64,000 bases of DNA from Rhododendron vialii (taxonomy: Eukaryota > Streptophyta > Magnoliopsida > Ericales > Ericaceae). Where the stretch lies: contig NC_080561.1 of assembly GCF_030253575.1 (NCBI RefSeq), forward strand, positions 1,926,001-1,990,000. The letters are read 5' to 3'. Position numbers and translations under genes: made by a program. Below are positions 34,411 through 46,790 of this stretch, in pieces. Position 1 is the first letter of the stretch; the number at the start of each line of letters is the position of its first letter. The notes beneath the pieces are model-generated. The model made no database searches, was not told the origin of the DNA, and saw nothing but the letters and a program-made list of their open reading frames with translations.

Positions 34411-35959
34411 TTATTGCTTGGTTTTACTACCACCACCGTTCAAGAAATCCAAAATTGTTGACCCCCTTGATGTACTCTGTGAACTGCTGCTTGCCATACC
34501 GGAGTCTGCACTTACAGTAGGAGTGTCCATCTTAATTCCAGACTCGTACTTAGCTGCAAAAGCTAGCATTGACTGGAGTGATTTCTGAGCGGAGTTCGGC
34601 ATGTTCGAAACATTACCCTTCTGAGCAGAGTTTGGAGTGTTTGAAAAGAGTGCCTTCAGAGATGAATTCGGTGTATCTTTACCATGCTCATCTGCCGTCT
34701 GACCCATAGAGATAGCTGAATGAAGCGAAGAAGATAACATTTTCCATGGTTTTGCTCCAGCGATCTTAAGTTTAGAACCATTTTCTCGCTCTTGAACGGG
34801 TGAAGGAGAAGATAGTACTCTCCATGGTTCTGCACCGGGGATCTGAAGTTTCGAAGCACTTTCCCTTTCTTGAACAGATGACAGTACAACATTGTTTCTC
34901 CCATTAGAAGCACTTCCACTCTCTTGAACAGATGACAGAACACCACTGTTATTCCCAATAGAAGGCACACTTGCTAGCTTTGTATTACAAGAATAATCTA
35001 ATGGAGCTTTGCCAAATGAAAGAAAGTTTATTCCCCGGGGTCCAACTGTCGGTGTTCTCGTGCCTTGGCTCTGATTTCCTACTTTGAGACCATCATCATT
35101 CTGTGAATATAAGACAGACTGCTTCTCCGTGCTAGAATCACCGACGGTTGATTTTTGAACACCAGATGGTTTGTTGCTACTAGAATCATGTAAAGGAGCT
35201 TTCCCAAAACATAGGAAGTTTATTCCTTTTGGTTCTGGAATTACTGTCGTCCTTCTATTCTCATTTGAGTTTTGAGCGATATCCGGTGTATTAGTTTTGA
35301 GAGGGAGACCCAATTTGGCACCAGCATCTGCCTTTGGAAAAGAGCCAGCTTGATTTGATACCCCAAACATAAGATTGCTTATTCCCTTGGGTGTCTGTAC
35401 AGCAGGCTTCACAACGCTTTCCGCCACATTTTGTTCTGTTCTCCTACGAGGAGGGGGTCTTTTCAACATGGAGGTGGATTTATAATCAAACTTCTGATTA
35501 GAAGAAGCATGTGTGTTTGATTGCTTGTCGGGATTCGTAGACCTTAGGAGGGTTGGAGACTTCAACTCAGTGTTTGATTGATTCTCTGGATTTGTAGAGG
35601 AAGCATGTGTGTCTGATTGCTTCTCAGGATTCGTGGACCTTAGGAGGGTTGGAGACTTCAACTGAGTTATAGTGTTTGTGGATCCTTCCACGGGTTGAAC
35701 CTAAGAGAAAAATAGCTGGTAAGTAATCCATATGCAGCAAAAGTACGGACAAAGGCAAAAAGTAAAGCAGTAGCCAAACACAAGTTAAAACAGGAAAGTA
35801 CCTCATGTGAAAACATGCAGTCGGTGCCCCTGCTGCAATAACCTTTGGACGAGAAATTGTTGCATGGATACTTGGAGAGTTGATGATCAAATGGACAATC
35901 ATCTCCTTTCATGCATGAGTGACGAGCAAAATGACAACAAGGCTGCAACCGTAGAAAGC

Positions 35960-36004
<45 letters not shown>

Positions 36005-38487
36005 TAGTCAAATGCAATGAATGAATCACAAACAAGCTTAATTAGAAAGTTAAGCAATCCTACCATGGATTTTGTCAAGGGTATTGTATCATGTGAGAAT
36101 TTGCATTTTTCACCCTGTAGCAATTATAAAAAGAAGATAAAGCATCCATATCAGTAAATATAAAAGTGAGACTTAAGCAATTACCTTATAAAATCAGATA
36201 AAAATGGCATAGTATAGATTATTATTTACTACCTCCTGACATCTTCCCTTGAGAAAGTGACGACAATAGGTTACTGTTTTTGGTTTCATTATGGGCTGGA
36301 TTTTCAACCGTTTAACGCCAAGCCGTCTATTTGTTTCTGCTCGTTTGATTCTTTTCTTCTTCTGCAAAATGAAAATGTGGATAAATTACAAAGATCACAA
36401 AAAGGATGTGAAAACGATAGAACTGGCATGTAATGTACGGGATGAATATTAAAAGCATAATAAAGAAAAAAAAAACCCTGCACCGTAGAGAAGAAACCTA
36501 AATGAACATACAAAATTCAGTCAAAGATGCTGGGTAAACACGCAAATGCGAACCTTTTTCTTTTCTTTCTTTTCCTCAGTCAAAGGACCCCGCTTTCTCT
36601 TTTCACGAACGGCAGCATCCTTCTGCCAAAAAACCAATGTTATTCAGATCAATTATGTATAAACCAAAAATACCCATCGCAACGGTACACTGTATATCTG
36701 GCAACATGTAGCATGATGCTCCAACAATCCATAGAGCATCTTACAGCTACAAGCTTTGCTGCAAATCAATTCATACCTTTTTAGTGGATGAAGTGCCTTG
36801 ATTTTCAGTAGCAATTTCTGCTGAGATTTCCCCAGATACCACTGTATAGACATCATCGTAACAAAGTAAGACATCATTCCCAGACACTGCTGGACAGTGG
36901 AACTTGTCACTGGTTCTAATATCTTGCTTCTTGTATCTCCTAGATTCTAGCTCGGAGTTATACCCATGTGCCATGTTTGCATCTCCAATTTTCCCACCAA
37001 CCATCTCAGAATCACACGCCATCGCTGACATGGAACTATCCTTGAGTGTCAATTGTACCCCATTACACACATTAACAATTGGCTCCACAAACTTCTTATT
37101 ACACTTGGTATCTTCCTGATTTGCTCCTTCCAGTGCCAGAACTTGTTCCTCATTAGAAATGGCTTCAAAAGTTGACTCCTCATCAACCTTTTTTTCCAAT
37201 GACAGAGCATCTTCAACCAACAAATCAGGTGATTGGTCGTTCATTCCAACATTACCTGAAAGTTCTCCTTCTTCAATCTCTCCACCTGCAGCTAAATAAA
37301 ATGGAGAATTCATCACACCAGAACTAGAAACCGATTTCTCCAGTTCCACAAGCGGCATTTCATGTCCAACTTCTTCCAACACATGCCTCTCCACATATGA
37401 ACTTCCTTCTGCATTATTATCATCAAGTTTCCGGAGTTCATCAATAATATCTATATCTAAGCACAGATCAAGAGATTCAAAGACGTCACAGTTAGGGTGC
37501 TCCTTGTCTACTTCTTGCATCTCCTTCCCGGATTCCTCCATACAAATTTCTAGGAGATTACATTCACCATCCTGGTCACCTATCGAAGAAACAAAATTCC
37601 CACATGGGTTGTTGTCTTCCAATGTGCTCCCAGATTTATTATCCTTTTCCAGGTGTTTCTCTTTTACTCCATTTAGAAGTGCAAACTCATCTATTTCCAT
37701 TCTGTCCCCATCAAAACTTTGATCAACAACAACTTCCTTCAAACTTTGAGCTTCTCTTTGAGTTAACCAGGTTTTAGACTCCACACCGGTAGGGCCAACC
37801 GTCCCATGATGCACTTCTGGCTCGAGACCTTGTCCCAATTCATTCTCACCTATGCCTGCATATTAGCGAATGCAGTCAGGAATAAAACATTTTAAGCTGA
37901 AAAATGTAACTAGGGGTCCATTGCCATTATAATTCAAGGAGAATAGATCAAACTTAGTACTCCCTGTGTTCCATAATGTTGGTCCTCTATTTTCGGATGT
38001 CCCAAAATATTAGTCCTATTTCAAAAGTCAACTAAAAAAGTGTGTAGATTCAAGGGGTAGTAGTGGAACTCAATGCTTATTTTGAAAGGAGACATGCATT
38101 TTATGCTTGTCTCCTTAAAACGTTGAAATTCCCAAAAGGGACCAACATTGTGGGGCAGAGGGAGTAATAGTTTACGGAGGAGTTCAATATTGAGTTTCCG
38201 AGATCTATAATTATGGAGTTGATAGTCAATCATACGAGGGATTTATAATTCTTGATGTAAAAAATTCACTTACATGATAAGCCCAATATAAGTTCAGAAA
38301 TTCTACTGTTAATCCATTGTCCGCACTAGTTTCACAAACCGCCTAGGACTTAACCTCATCTACTTAAAACTGAACATCAAATGCCAATAATAATAATAAT
38401 AATAATAATAAAACTGAACATCAAATCCCTTCATTTGAAATCCACTTCTCTGCAAACAAAGATTAATAGTCAACTACAAAGTAGAAC

Positions 38488-38583
<96 letters not shown>

Positions 38584-39547
38584 GGACCCTACAAGAATCG
38601 CTCAAGCCGAACGTTTCTCTCACAGACTCTCTTTAACCCTTGGAGCAAAAAAAATCTCACAAACTCTCTTTAACCCTTGGAGCAAAAAAAAAAAAACTGA
38701 CTTTGGCTTTGACAAACCATTAGGGATGCCCTAATATACTCACTTCGTTACATTTACCCAAAATGAATAGAAATTTCGATAGAATAAATACTATGACTCC
38801 ACCAGTTCGAAAATGGAGTGCATAGGGTTTAACCTTCTTCCTACAAACCAAAACTCACAAACTCAGTTCTTTGTGTCTTCATTTGTTTTCCTAAGAATCA
38901 ATTTATACTTTGCAGAATCAAAATTAGGACCTTAGAGCTGCAATCGAACCAAGCGGCTCGCGAGCATCTCGTGGCTTGGCTCGACTTGTTTAGTAAACGA
39001 GCCGTGCTTGAGTTTTAGGCTCGTTTACTAAACGAGCCGAGTTCGACACTCAAAAGCCAGGCTCGGCTAGCAAAAGTTCGTCTCATGTATAGGCTCGGCT
39101 CGTTTAAAGAGGCTCGTTAAGTAAATTAGCCAGGCTCAAGCTTGAGTTTTCGGCTCGTTTAGTAAACAAGCAGAACTCGAACTAGACAAAGCTCGGCTCG
39201 GTTCGTTTGCATCTCACCTTTACCAGTTCGAAAATAATGCCAATTACAGCGTTTAATCTCTTTTCTCCTATGTAGGGTTCATTGTTTTTCTTTTGCAATT
39301 TTCTCATAATTTCCTGAGCAAGAAACAGAGAATACGATAACAAAGGCGAACGAGTACCTGGTTTCGACTGAACTGAAACGACTTCACCTGAAAGAGAATG
39401 CTGAGAATCGCCACCGTTGAAATGAGATAGGATTCGAGCAAGAGTGCATAAGGTTTCGCTCTTGATTGGTGTTCTTCTTCTGTGCGGAGGGAAAGGGAAG
39501 AGAGAATCTGAGGGGTTTAGAGTTTCGAATCGCGACTGCTCCGCCAT
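34411..39547 (-). CDS. Triple CCCH zinc finger protein (EMB1789/C3H65-like)
   Basis: Seven exons on the minus strand: 39547-39358, 37855-36777, 36622-36554, 36361-36233, 36114-36064, 35942-35802 and 35700-34411. All joins are GT-AG and in frame, giving 982 residues. Three fingers fit the CX7-8CX5CX3H pattern: 479-497 (split by the exon 4/5 intron), 508-526 and 533-552. A lysine/arginine-rich block precedes them (EKRKRGPLTEEKKEKKK, KKKRIKRAETNRR), a likely nuclear signal. The N-terminal ~420 residues are acidic and unstructured. The C-terminal ~430 residues are Ser/Asn-rich with repeated GINFLxFGKAPL motifs. CCCH fingers of this type usually bind RNA. The resemblance to Arabidopsis EMB1789 is from memory of its architecture and is tentative. 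Head-to-head with the RecA gene, 1.78 kb apart. Confidence 0.9.
35959..36001. repeat. (GA)n microsatellite in an intron of the CCCH gene
   Basis: A pure run of about 20 GA units lies a few bases upstream of the acceptor of the exon with fingers 2 and 3 (minus-strand reading gives a CT pyrimidine tract). Confidence 0.95.
37960..38164. mobile_element. Stowaway MITE in intron 1 of the CCCH gene
   Basis: The left end CTCCCTGTGTTCCATAATGTTGG and right end CCAACATTGTGGGGCAGAGGGAG are complementary, with TA on each side. Confidence 0.85.
38495..38580. repeat. (CT)43 microsatellite in intron 1 of the CCCH gene
   Basis: This is an uninterrupted CT run of about 86 bases. It is preceded by an (AAT)n run at 38385-38411 and followed by a 37-bp imperfect duplication (CTCTTTAACCCTTGGAGCAAA) at 38628-38694. 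Confidence 0.95.
38938..39222. mobile_element. GCTCGGCTCGTTTA-type nonautonomous element
   Basis: The left end CTGCAATCGAACCAAGCGGCTC and right end GCTCGGCTCGGTTCGTTTGCA are inverted. TTTAGTAAACGAGCC blocks recur in both orientations inside. It belongs to the same family as 31402-31935. Confidence 0.65.
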
Positions 39548-41325
39548 TGGGTTGCAAGGTCGCCCCGAGTTCGTACTAGTTTAGAGCACTGGAGGAATCA
39601 GCCGCGGACGGCGGAGTTTGCCGCCGCGAGAGAGAGAGAGGCGGTTTGGTTAGGGATCATTAATGAGGGGTAAATTACAACTTGACACCTAAAGTAGGAG
39701 TATTTGCTAACCGCCCATTCGAGAAAAATTTGTCAGTTGCGTCCTTATTTTATTTAAAACTAGCGGATGCTTATATCTGAAGAAGACACGTTGAAATGTA
39801 ACATCGTCTCAATTTATAATAAATTATCTGTTCTATACGAACTCAACACGATAAATGTAATCCTCACAAAGCATCAGTTAGCATTTTAAAATATTTTTTT
39901 ATTTGATCATAAAATGCAACATTTTACATGAAAGTGAGGATATATATGGATATATTTATTTGGAGAATATTTTATGTATTTTTTGAAAAAATTATTTGAT
40001 GGCTAAAAATTTATAGGAGGTGAACTAACGGTTATAAAGATTGTTCTCATTTATATGCCAAGATATTTTTCAGTTGAAATCGCTTTGTTTTATTATATAG
40101 ATATAGATTAAGATTAGTGGTGATCGATCAAATATTTATGTGTTGATTTTTTTTCTTGAAAATAGTTTGAAATCAAACCTTTTGGATACGTTTGGAACTT
40201 GTGGTAAGAAAAGAAAAGGTAAACAAAACAAAATGGTTAAGAGGAAAAGTGTAAGAAAAATGTATTGTGTTCAAAATTTCATTTTTATTTTTCTCTCACT
40301 TTCTTTCTAAACCAATCAAGGGGAGTTTAAAAAATTTATTTTCCTTTTCTTTCTTTTCAGTAAAAAAGAAAAGAAAGGAAAAGAAAATGGGGAGGAAAGT
40401 ATGGAGAAAAGTGTAAAGGAAAATTATTCTTATTTTTGTTTTTTGGGTATTTTCCCTGTTTCCTCTCAACCCAAACAAGAGAAAATTAGTTTTCCCTTTA
40501 TTTTCCATCGGTAAAAACAAAGCGTTAGAAATGAACGAATAATCGAATATGATAATCGAAGTAAACCTTATTGTAAACTCTCAATAGAATTAATTATATT
40601 CACCTACTATAATTTGAAAAGAAAAACTGATGTTAAGGATTCAATAAAGTTAACAATGCTGTCGACATTGTATTTTGATACCGTAATTTTTTTACTCTAT
40701 TTACCGCATTTATTTTACTTCATAAACCACCAATGATCTATAGAGTAAAAAAAAATGCAGTATCAAAATGTGATGGCACTATACTTTTGTATGAAGATAA
40801 TGTTTTTTTTTTGCTTTTCAATATTGTATATATCAACGGTGGTTAATAAGAGAAGTTAGTGAGTTAGCCCACATGAAGTTCGGAGGCTATTCATAGCCCT
40901 GAACCCACAAATCGCCCACAACAGCGCTCGAGCTGTGATCTCTCACAAAGAAGAGCCAGGAATTACCAAAGGTAAAAATTGGAAATTTTTTTATAAAAAG
41001 ATAAAAATTATAAATTTTTATTTTTTAATTCCTCTCATTGACAGATTACGAACAAATGAGGAAAAAAATTTAAATGTTTGGAGCGTATTTCGGGTATCTA
41101 GGGTGGTAGGGTCGAAAAAGGAGGGAAACCCCATAAACCCTAAAACCCACCACTGAACTCTCTCTCTCTCTCTCTCCCTCGGCCATAAACCCACGAAAGT
41201 TCAATGTGTACGAGAAATCTTTCCCTCAGTTGAACTTTCTTCTTCCTTACGATTCGGAAGGGGTTGTGACTGTGGGCTGACTGTGAGAAGTGGTTCAAAG
41301 TTCAAACCTAGTTTCACACAGTCCA
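39548..41325. other. Bidirectional intergenic region between CCCH and RecA genes
   Basis: No gene is seen. 40190-40530 contains A/G-rich and T/C-rich arms (TTTTCCTTTTCTTTC / GAAAGGAAAAGAAAA at 40336-40388) that form a hairpin, probably a decayed MITE. Confidence 0.5.
41135..41143 (+). promoter_or_regulatory. Telo-box upstream of the RecA gene
   Basis: AAACCCTAA lies about 190 bases before the start codon, followed by a CT microsatellite (41159-41178). Telo-boxes near the 5' end are common in plant genes expressed in dividing cells. Confidence 0.45.
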
Positions 41326-44300
41326 ATGGCGAGGCTTCTTCGGAACGCTTTCTTTCTCAATCGCACTCTCTCCGCTCCACAGGTAACCCAATATACTGTT
41401 TAGATAGTATCCTGAACAGTAGTTTTGTCTTCTGATTTTTTGAAAAGCCAGCAAGGAAGTAGTACTTAAAATATGGGATTAAACCGGTCGACTGGCTATA
41501 TAATTTCTTTTTATGCAAGTTTGTGGTGGAATTAGTCATTTGAGGGATTATCTGAAAGTACCGGTCTCTATTAAAGATTTCCCTTTTGATATCTATGAGT
41601 ATTATCTGCCAATGCTCAACTAGGGTAAAAGGGGATTAGGGGTTTTGCCATGAGACATTGATAAAATTGTGCAAGAATCAAGATGGATTTCTATTTGGAT
41701 GCATTGGGTTTTTAGGTTACCTTTTTCTCAATTTTTTCCCCTGGAGGTTATTAAGTGTTAAGAATGTTGGATACCATATCTGATATGTTTTGTGAGAGAT
41801 TGTGAGGGAAAAGAGTGGACCGATAGGAATTTATCATGTCTCAAGTCTTTTAATCATCTGAGCAAGTAATAGAACTCCCATTCATTTGATTTTTTCACCA
41901 TCAAAAGCTGTTGCAAGAGTGCGCAAATTTTGAAATGCACGCACAAAGCACTCACGCATGCACCCGTATTGTCGTAAAAAAATCTTTCTTTATGTAGTAA
42001 TTATGCCTTCAATTGTCAAGTGTTGCCTTTATACTCTCAAACCACATATTCTGTTTTTGCATTCTACTAGTGAAAATGCAAGTCTCTTTTGTTTTTGCAC
42101 TAGAAAAGAATATTAACTTACAAAAGAAGGAAAAAGGAACATTTGGCTGAGCCGGAGCGTTCCAACTATATGAAATCTTTGCCAACTTTTTCATATGTTT
42201 GGGGCTGTTGGGGCTCTAAGTTCTTTCCGACTGTTAATATTGGCAAAACGACATGCTGCTTTTCAGCTCAAAAGGATAATGAAAAAGGTAATGCTGTTGC
42301 TTTTATATCTCACTTACCTCAAGTTTTGAACCTATTTTTCTTTTTGTTTGGCAGGGTTTTAGTAAAAGGGTGCCTGTAGCTACTTCTTGCGTCTGCAATT
42401 TTTCGAGCAAGGGTATTGGAAGATTTCAGAGCAGCTTTCGCTTATTCAGCACTTTTTCAATGGAATTTACTTTTTCATGTTTTTTTTAATCTGTCAATCC
42501 TTTTTTCTTTGGGTTTTGCACATGCCTTTAGCGGATATTATATCTCACACTATATTTGTTTGAAGGTAAAAAGAAATCAAAATCAGATGGAAGCGACTCC
42601 AATGATGAGAATTTGTCCAAAAAAGACCTGTCCCTGAAGCAAGCATTAGATCAGATCACTACCTCATTTGGAAAGGGATCGATCATGTGGTTGGGTCGGT
42701 CGTCCGTTTCTTCTAAAGTTCCTGTTGTGTCAACGGGATCTTTTGCTTTGGATGTGGCATTAGGGATCGGTGGCTTCCCTAAGGTACTTTCAGCAATTGG
42801 CATTTATGATTCTGTGTTTTTCAACTATTAAGACATAATTTCTGTAGATTGGGTGACTGTTTTTTTTATTAAGTAAAATAAGTCATTAAGTCAAATGACT
42901 TAAATATGTCCTTTACACTAGGCACACTCTGTTCTACTTGCAGATTCTGTTCACCCATTTCTATAGCCAGTGCTGGTATATATACTTTAGTTATCAGATT
43001 GTGGGTATGCAAATGTTCTGTTCACTAAATTAAGTGACCAGTTCTAGAATATACTGGAAAATTGAATAACTACTTGCTCAAATTGTGCAGATGCAAGTAT
43101 GTCACAACTGATAATGGTGGACCTATAAACCTAGTGCATAATTCTCTTGCTTACACAGCTATTTTAATATGATTTGATATTTACTTATTATGGACCGAGT
43201 CTATGTTGATTATAATTGGGGTGATTTTCCTGTTTGTTTTCCTTTACCTGTTCTTGTATTTTAGAGGCACAAATATTTTGATGTTTATATCATCTATACC
43301 TTTTTAGGAGTATGTTATGTGGCATTGTTATTAATAGTGCTCTCTATTGACTTCCTAGGTTTTGGAAACTTATTGTCCAATACATATGACTTTCTTCATC
43401 TTTGTTTAATTTTGTTTTCGTTTTTTTCAAACTCAGTCTGTATGTGCCACATGTATATGGGTCTCATGCATCTACATTTGTATGTCTGTTCTGTTCAGTT
43501 TTATGCTTTGTATGTTCTGGGGGTTGGGGCAGAGAGAATTTCGTTCTGATTTGTCTTTGCCATCAGGCTGCTTATATAATCTTCATTGTGTTTCTGCAGG
43601 GACGTGTTGTGGAGATATATGGTCCAGAAGCTTCTGGGAAAACAACCCTTGCTCTTCATGTAATTGCTGAAGCACAGAAGCAAGGAGGTTATTCTTAGAG
43701 ATTCTTATATTTAATATCTTCTCTGATCATTTTGCATGGTTGAGATTATTGATTGAGTTTGTGCTGAACTGTCTCCATTGAGTATTGTATAACTATGAGA
43801 AGTTAATCTGTCTCTTTTTTACTATAATGCCTCATTCCATGTTTGCAACTATTAAGAACATGGGTTGATCACTTTGGTCTATCATGGTCAACAATGTCAT
43901 CTGAATGGTTCAATTTTTGTTAGTTTTTGATCTACATACTGGCCGGATCAATATATATTGTTAACTTGAGTGGTAGATGATTTGAATCATATATTCTACT
44001 TTTTATTGCATACAAAGTGTTTTCTTCATGGTGGATTCTAGCAACAGATTCTTATAGTGGTTTTAACAGTTTTCTTTCTCTTTTTCCGGTTGTAGGTTAT
44101 TGTGTTTTTGTTGACGCTGAGCATGCTCTGGATCCAGCACTTGCTGAGGCTATTGGTGTAAATACTCAAAATTTGCTTCTCTCACAACCAGATTGTGGCG
44201 AACAAGCTTTGAGTCTTGTGGATACCCTAATAAGGAGTGGTTCAGTTGATGTTGTGGTGGTCGACAGTGTAAGCAAAACTGTAAATAGGTCAAGCTTTTA

Positions 44301-46790
44301 TGTGCAGTGATTTAACACAGATGATTATGGTTTGGAGTTAGTTGCACCAAATAAACCATGACTTTCCTACTATGCGGACACTGAGAACTTGTTTTCAAAA
44401 GGAATCCCTTTCCTTTCTCTGATTGCCCTGCCGCTCACAGGTAGCTTTGGTACGACTGTGGTGGCTTAAAGCCACATGGAGCGGATAGTTCATATATTTA
44501 ATTGAACTCGAATTTTTTGAACGTAAATAGTCAATTATATTTTCAGGGGAAAAAGTCCAATTGGTTTGTTGGTAACAAGGAACCCCTCCAAGGCAGGGCC
44601 ACTATGGACTCACCCTTGCAGGGTAAGCCCCATTTGTTATCTTCTTATATGTATTGTGAATTTTGTGCTTTGCCTGACAGGTTGCTGCCCTTGTTCCCAA
44701 AGGTGAACTCGATGGTGAAATGGGTGATGCACATATGGCAATGCAAGCTAGATTGATGAGCCAGGCCCTCCGGAAACTGAGCCACTCTTTATCTTTATCA
44801 CAGACAATTTTGATATTTATAAACCAGGTATCAAGCTAAAACTTCAGTTCTGTTCTATCCTTGTCACATTTTCTCACAACTTCCAATTTTTTCATGGATT
44901 TAGTTGCGCTCATCCTTCTTTCATTACTTTCGTTGCTAACTAAGCCATTAATTGTTAGTTCTACAGCTGAAATATGACTATTTCTCCTTGTTTGGGACTT
45001 TTGCAATCTGAATGATCTCAATGTTTTAAGTTTTGACTTGTTTAATTGGAATGACGTACTTTTTTTGAACTGAGATTTACTGGAATTTGCGTATGATTAT
45101 TCAGATTCTCGACTTATTAATCTATAGTTTCTTTTTGAAATATGTTTGTAAGTATTTAAACGGAAGGAAAAAATCGTATAAACGCTGTTATCTATTTTGA
45201 TTGTATGAACAAGAGTTTATTGGTAGTTAACAATGTGGTTCGGTCATATGCATTTCCACTGAAACATGCACGTAGTGGTTTTGGTGGTCAAATGTCCTAA
45301 TTTATTACATTTCTATTCAGGTGAGGGCAAAGTTATCTACTTTTGGATTTGGTGGGCCCACTGAAGTTACTTGTGGTGGCAATGCGCTAAAATTCTATGC
45401 ATCAATGCGCTTAAACATAAGGAGAACAGGGCTTGTTAAGAAGGGAGAAGAGGTATGTATTACCATTGATTTTGTTAATGTACTTGCATGTAATATCAGG
45501 AAAGATGGATTTCAAGTCCTGATAAGGTTTTATGAGGGTCGTGAATCGTGATATAACAAATGAGACCACCTCAAATGTTCTTTGTCGTCGCTTGTTTTGC
45601 ACTTAAACCCTTGCTCCCTTGGTCCGCAAGGTCGTTTAAAAGCAAAATCATGAAGAAAATTTTCAAGCTGAATTGAGGTCGATGTGTAATTTGCTTTGGG
45701 GCAACTAATTTGTTTTGAGTACTTATTGGTGCAAATCTTTATACACTTTGGATGTAAATATTGTTGACCATACCCCGGCTTAAGACCACCTATTGTTTTT
45801 TACATAGTTGACTGAGCTTTGCATTGTGGAATGGGACCAGCCAAATGTTCTTCACAGTCACTTATTTTGCTTTTCAACCCTTGCTCCCTTGGTCTGCAAA
45901 GGCGTTTAAAAGCAAAATGGTAAAGAAAATTTTCAAGCAGAATTGAGGCCAATGTGTAATTTGTTTTGGGGCAACTGAGTGCTTATTGGTGTGAATCTTT
46001 ATTTGTTAGGGTGTAAATTATGGATGACCGGACCGTGGCTTAAGACCACCTGTTTTTTTCATAGTTGCGTGAGCTTTGCATTGCGAAATGGGCCTTGGGG
46101 AATTCTTTTGTATGCACTTTGCAAAAGATGCCCGAAACTGTCTGAAGGCGTAATGTCCTAACCATGCCACCATTACTGTTAGCAATTCTCCCAAAAGCTT
46201 AAGTCGTTACGTCATCGGTCCAGCAATGTATGTCAAGTTGTCTAACAATTACGATCGGAACCTTGCTTTATTAGATTTTCGAGGATTTCTTTCATGAAGC
46301 TTTCTTTTTGTGTGTAAACCACTTGAAAAGGTCTGAGGACTCATAAATGATCCCCGAATGTGATAGGACTCCTTCAGTACTTAATTTTTCTTTGCAGACT
46401 ATTGGGAGTCAAGTGCTTGTAAAGGTTGTGAAGAACAAGCATGCCCCTCCTTTTAGAACTGCACAATTCGAGCTCGAGTTTGGCAAAGGGATAAGTCGCG
46501 AGGCAGAAATCATTGAATTGGGACACAAGCACAAGTTTATAACAAAGAACGGTTCGTTTTATGTGTTGAATGATCATACCTATCATGGTAAGGATGCTAT
46601 AAAAAAGCACCTTGCTGAGAACTCTATTGTGAAAGAGGAACTTATTATGAAGCTAAGGGAGAAGCTGCTTGATTACTCTGAGGAAAATGAAAAGGAGTCC
46701 GAGACCGAGGATGCAGAAAAGGGCCTCACAGAGGAGATTATTTCACCTGATACTACTGACGAAGATGAAATTACTGCAGTTGTGGCCTAA
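41326..46790 (+). CDS. RECA3: Organellar RecA recombinase, RECA3 type
   Basis: Eight exons: 41326-41382, 42355-42412, 42566-42783, 43600-43687, 44096-44268, 44681-44827, 45321-45452 and 46398-46790. Joins are GT-AG and in frame; the protein is 421 residues. The first ~38 residues lack acidic residues and are rich in R, S and L ([18 protein letters not shown]), a mitochondrial presequence. Walker A GPEASGKT is at 119-126, Walker B VDVVVVDS at 191-198, loop L1 follows at [14 protein letters not shown] and L2 lies in [20 protein letters not shown]. It would catalyse ATP-dependent strand exchange and restrain ectopic recombination in organelle DNA. Wording such as [19 protein letters not shown] matches Arabidopsis RECA3. 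An acidic C-terminal tail of about 40 residues ([20 protein letters not shown]) follows the core. One glycine of the L2 STFGGFGG stretch is absent. Confidence 0.95.
45562..46085. repeat. ~265-bp tandem duplication in intron 7 of the RecA gene
   Basis: Unit 1 (45562-45826) and unit 2 (45829-46085) share CCCTTGCTCCCTTGGTC, GTTTAAAAGCAAAAT, AAGAAAATTTTCAAGC and GGCTTAAGACCACCT in the same order. They have diverged by perhaps 15-20%. Confidence 0.9.

Noticed and set aside
36554-36622. Retention of intron 3 or 4 as coding sequence in the CCCH gene
   Set aside because: Splicing the small lysine-rich exons with GT-AG joins preserves frame and completes the first zinc finger; retention brings stops.
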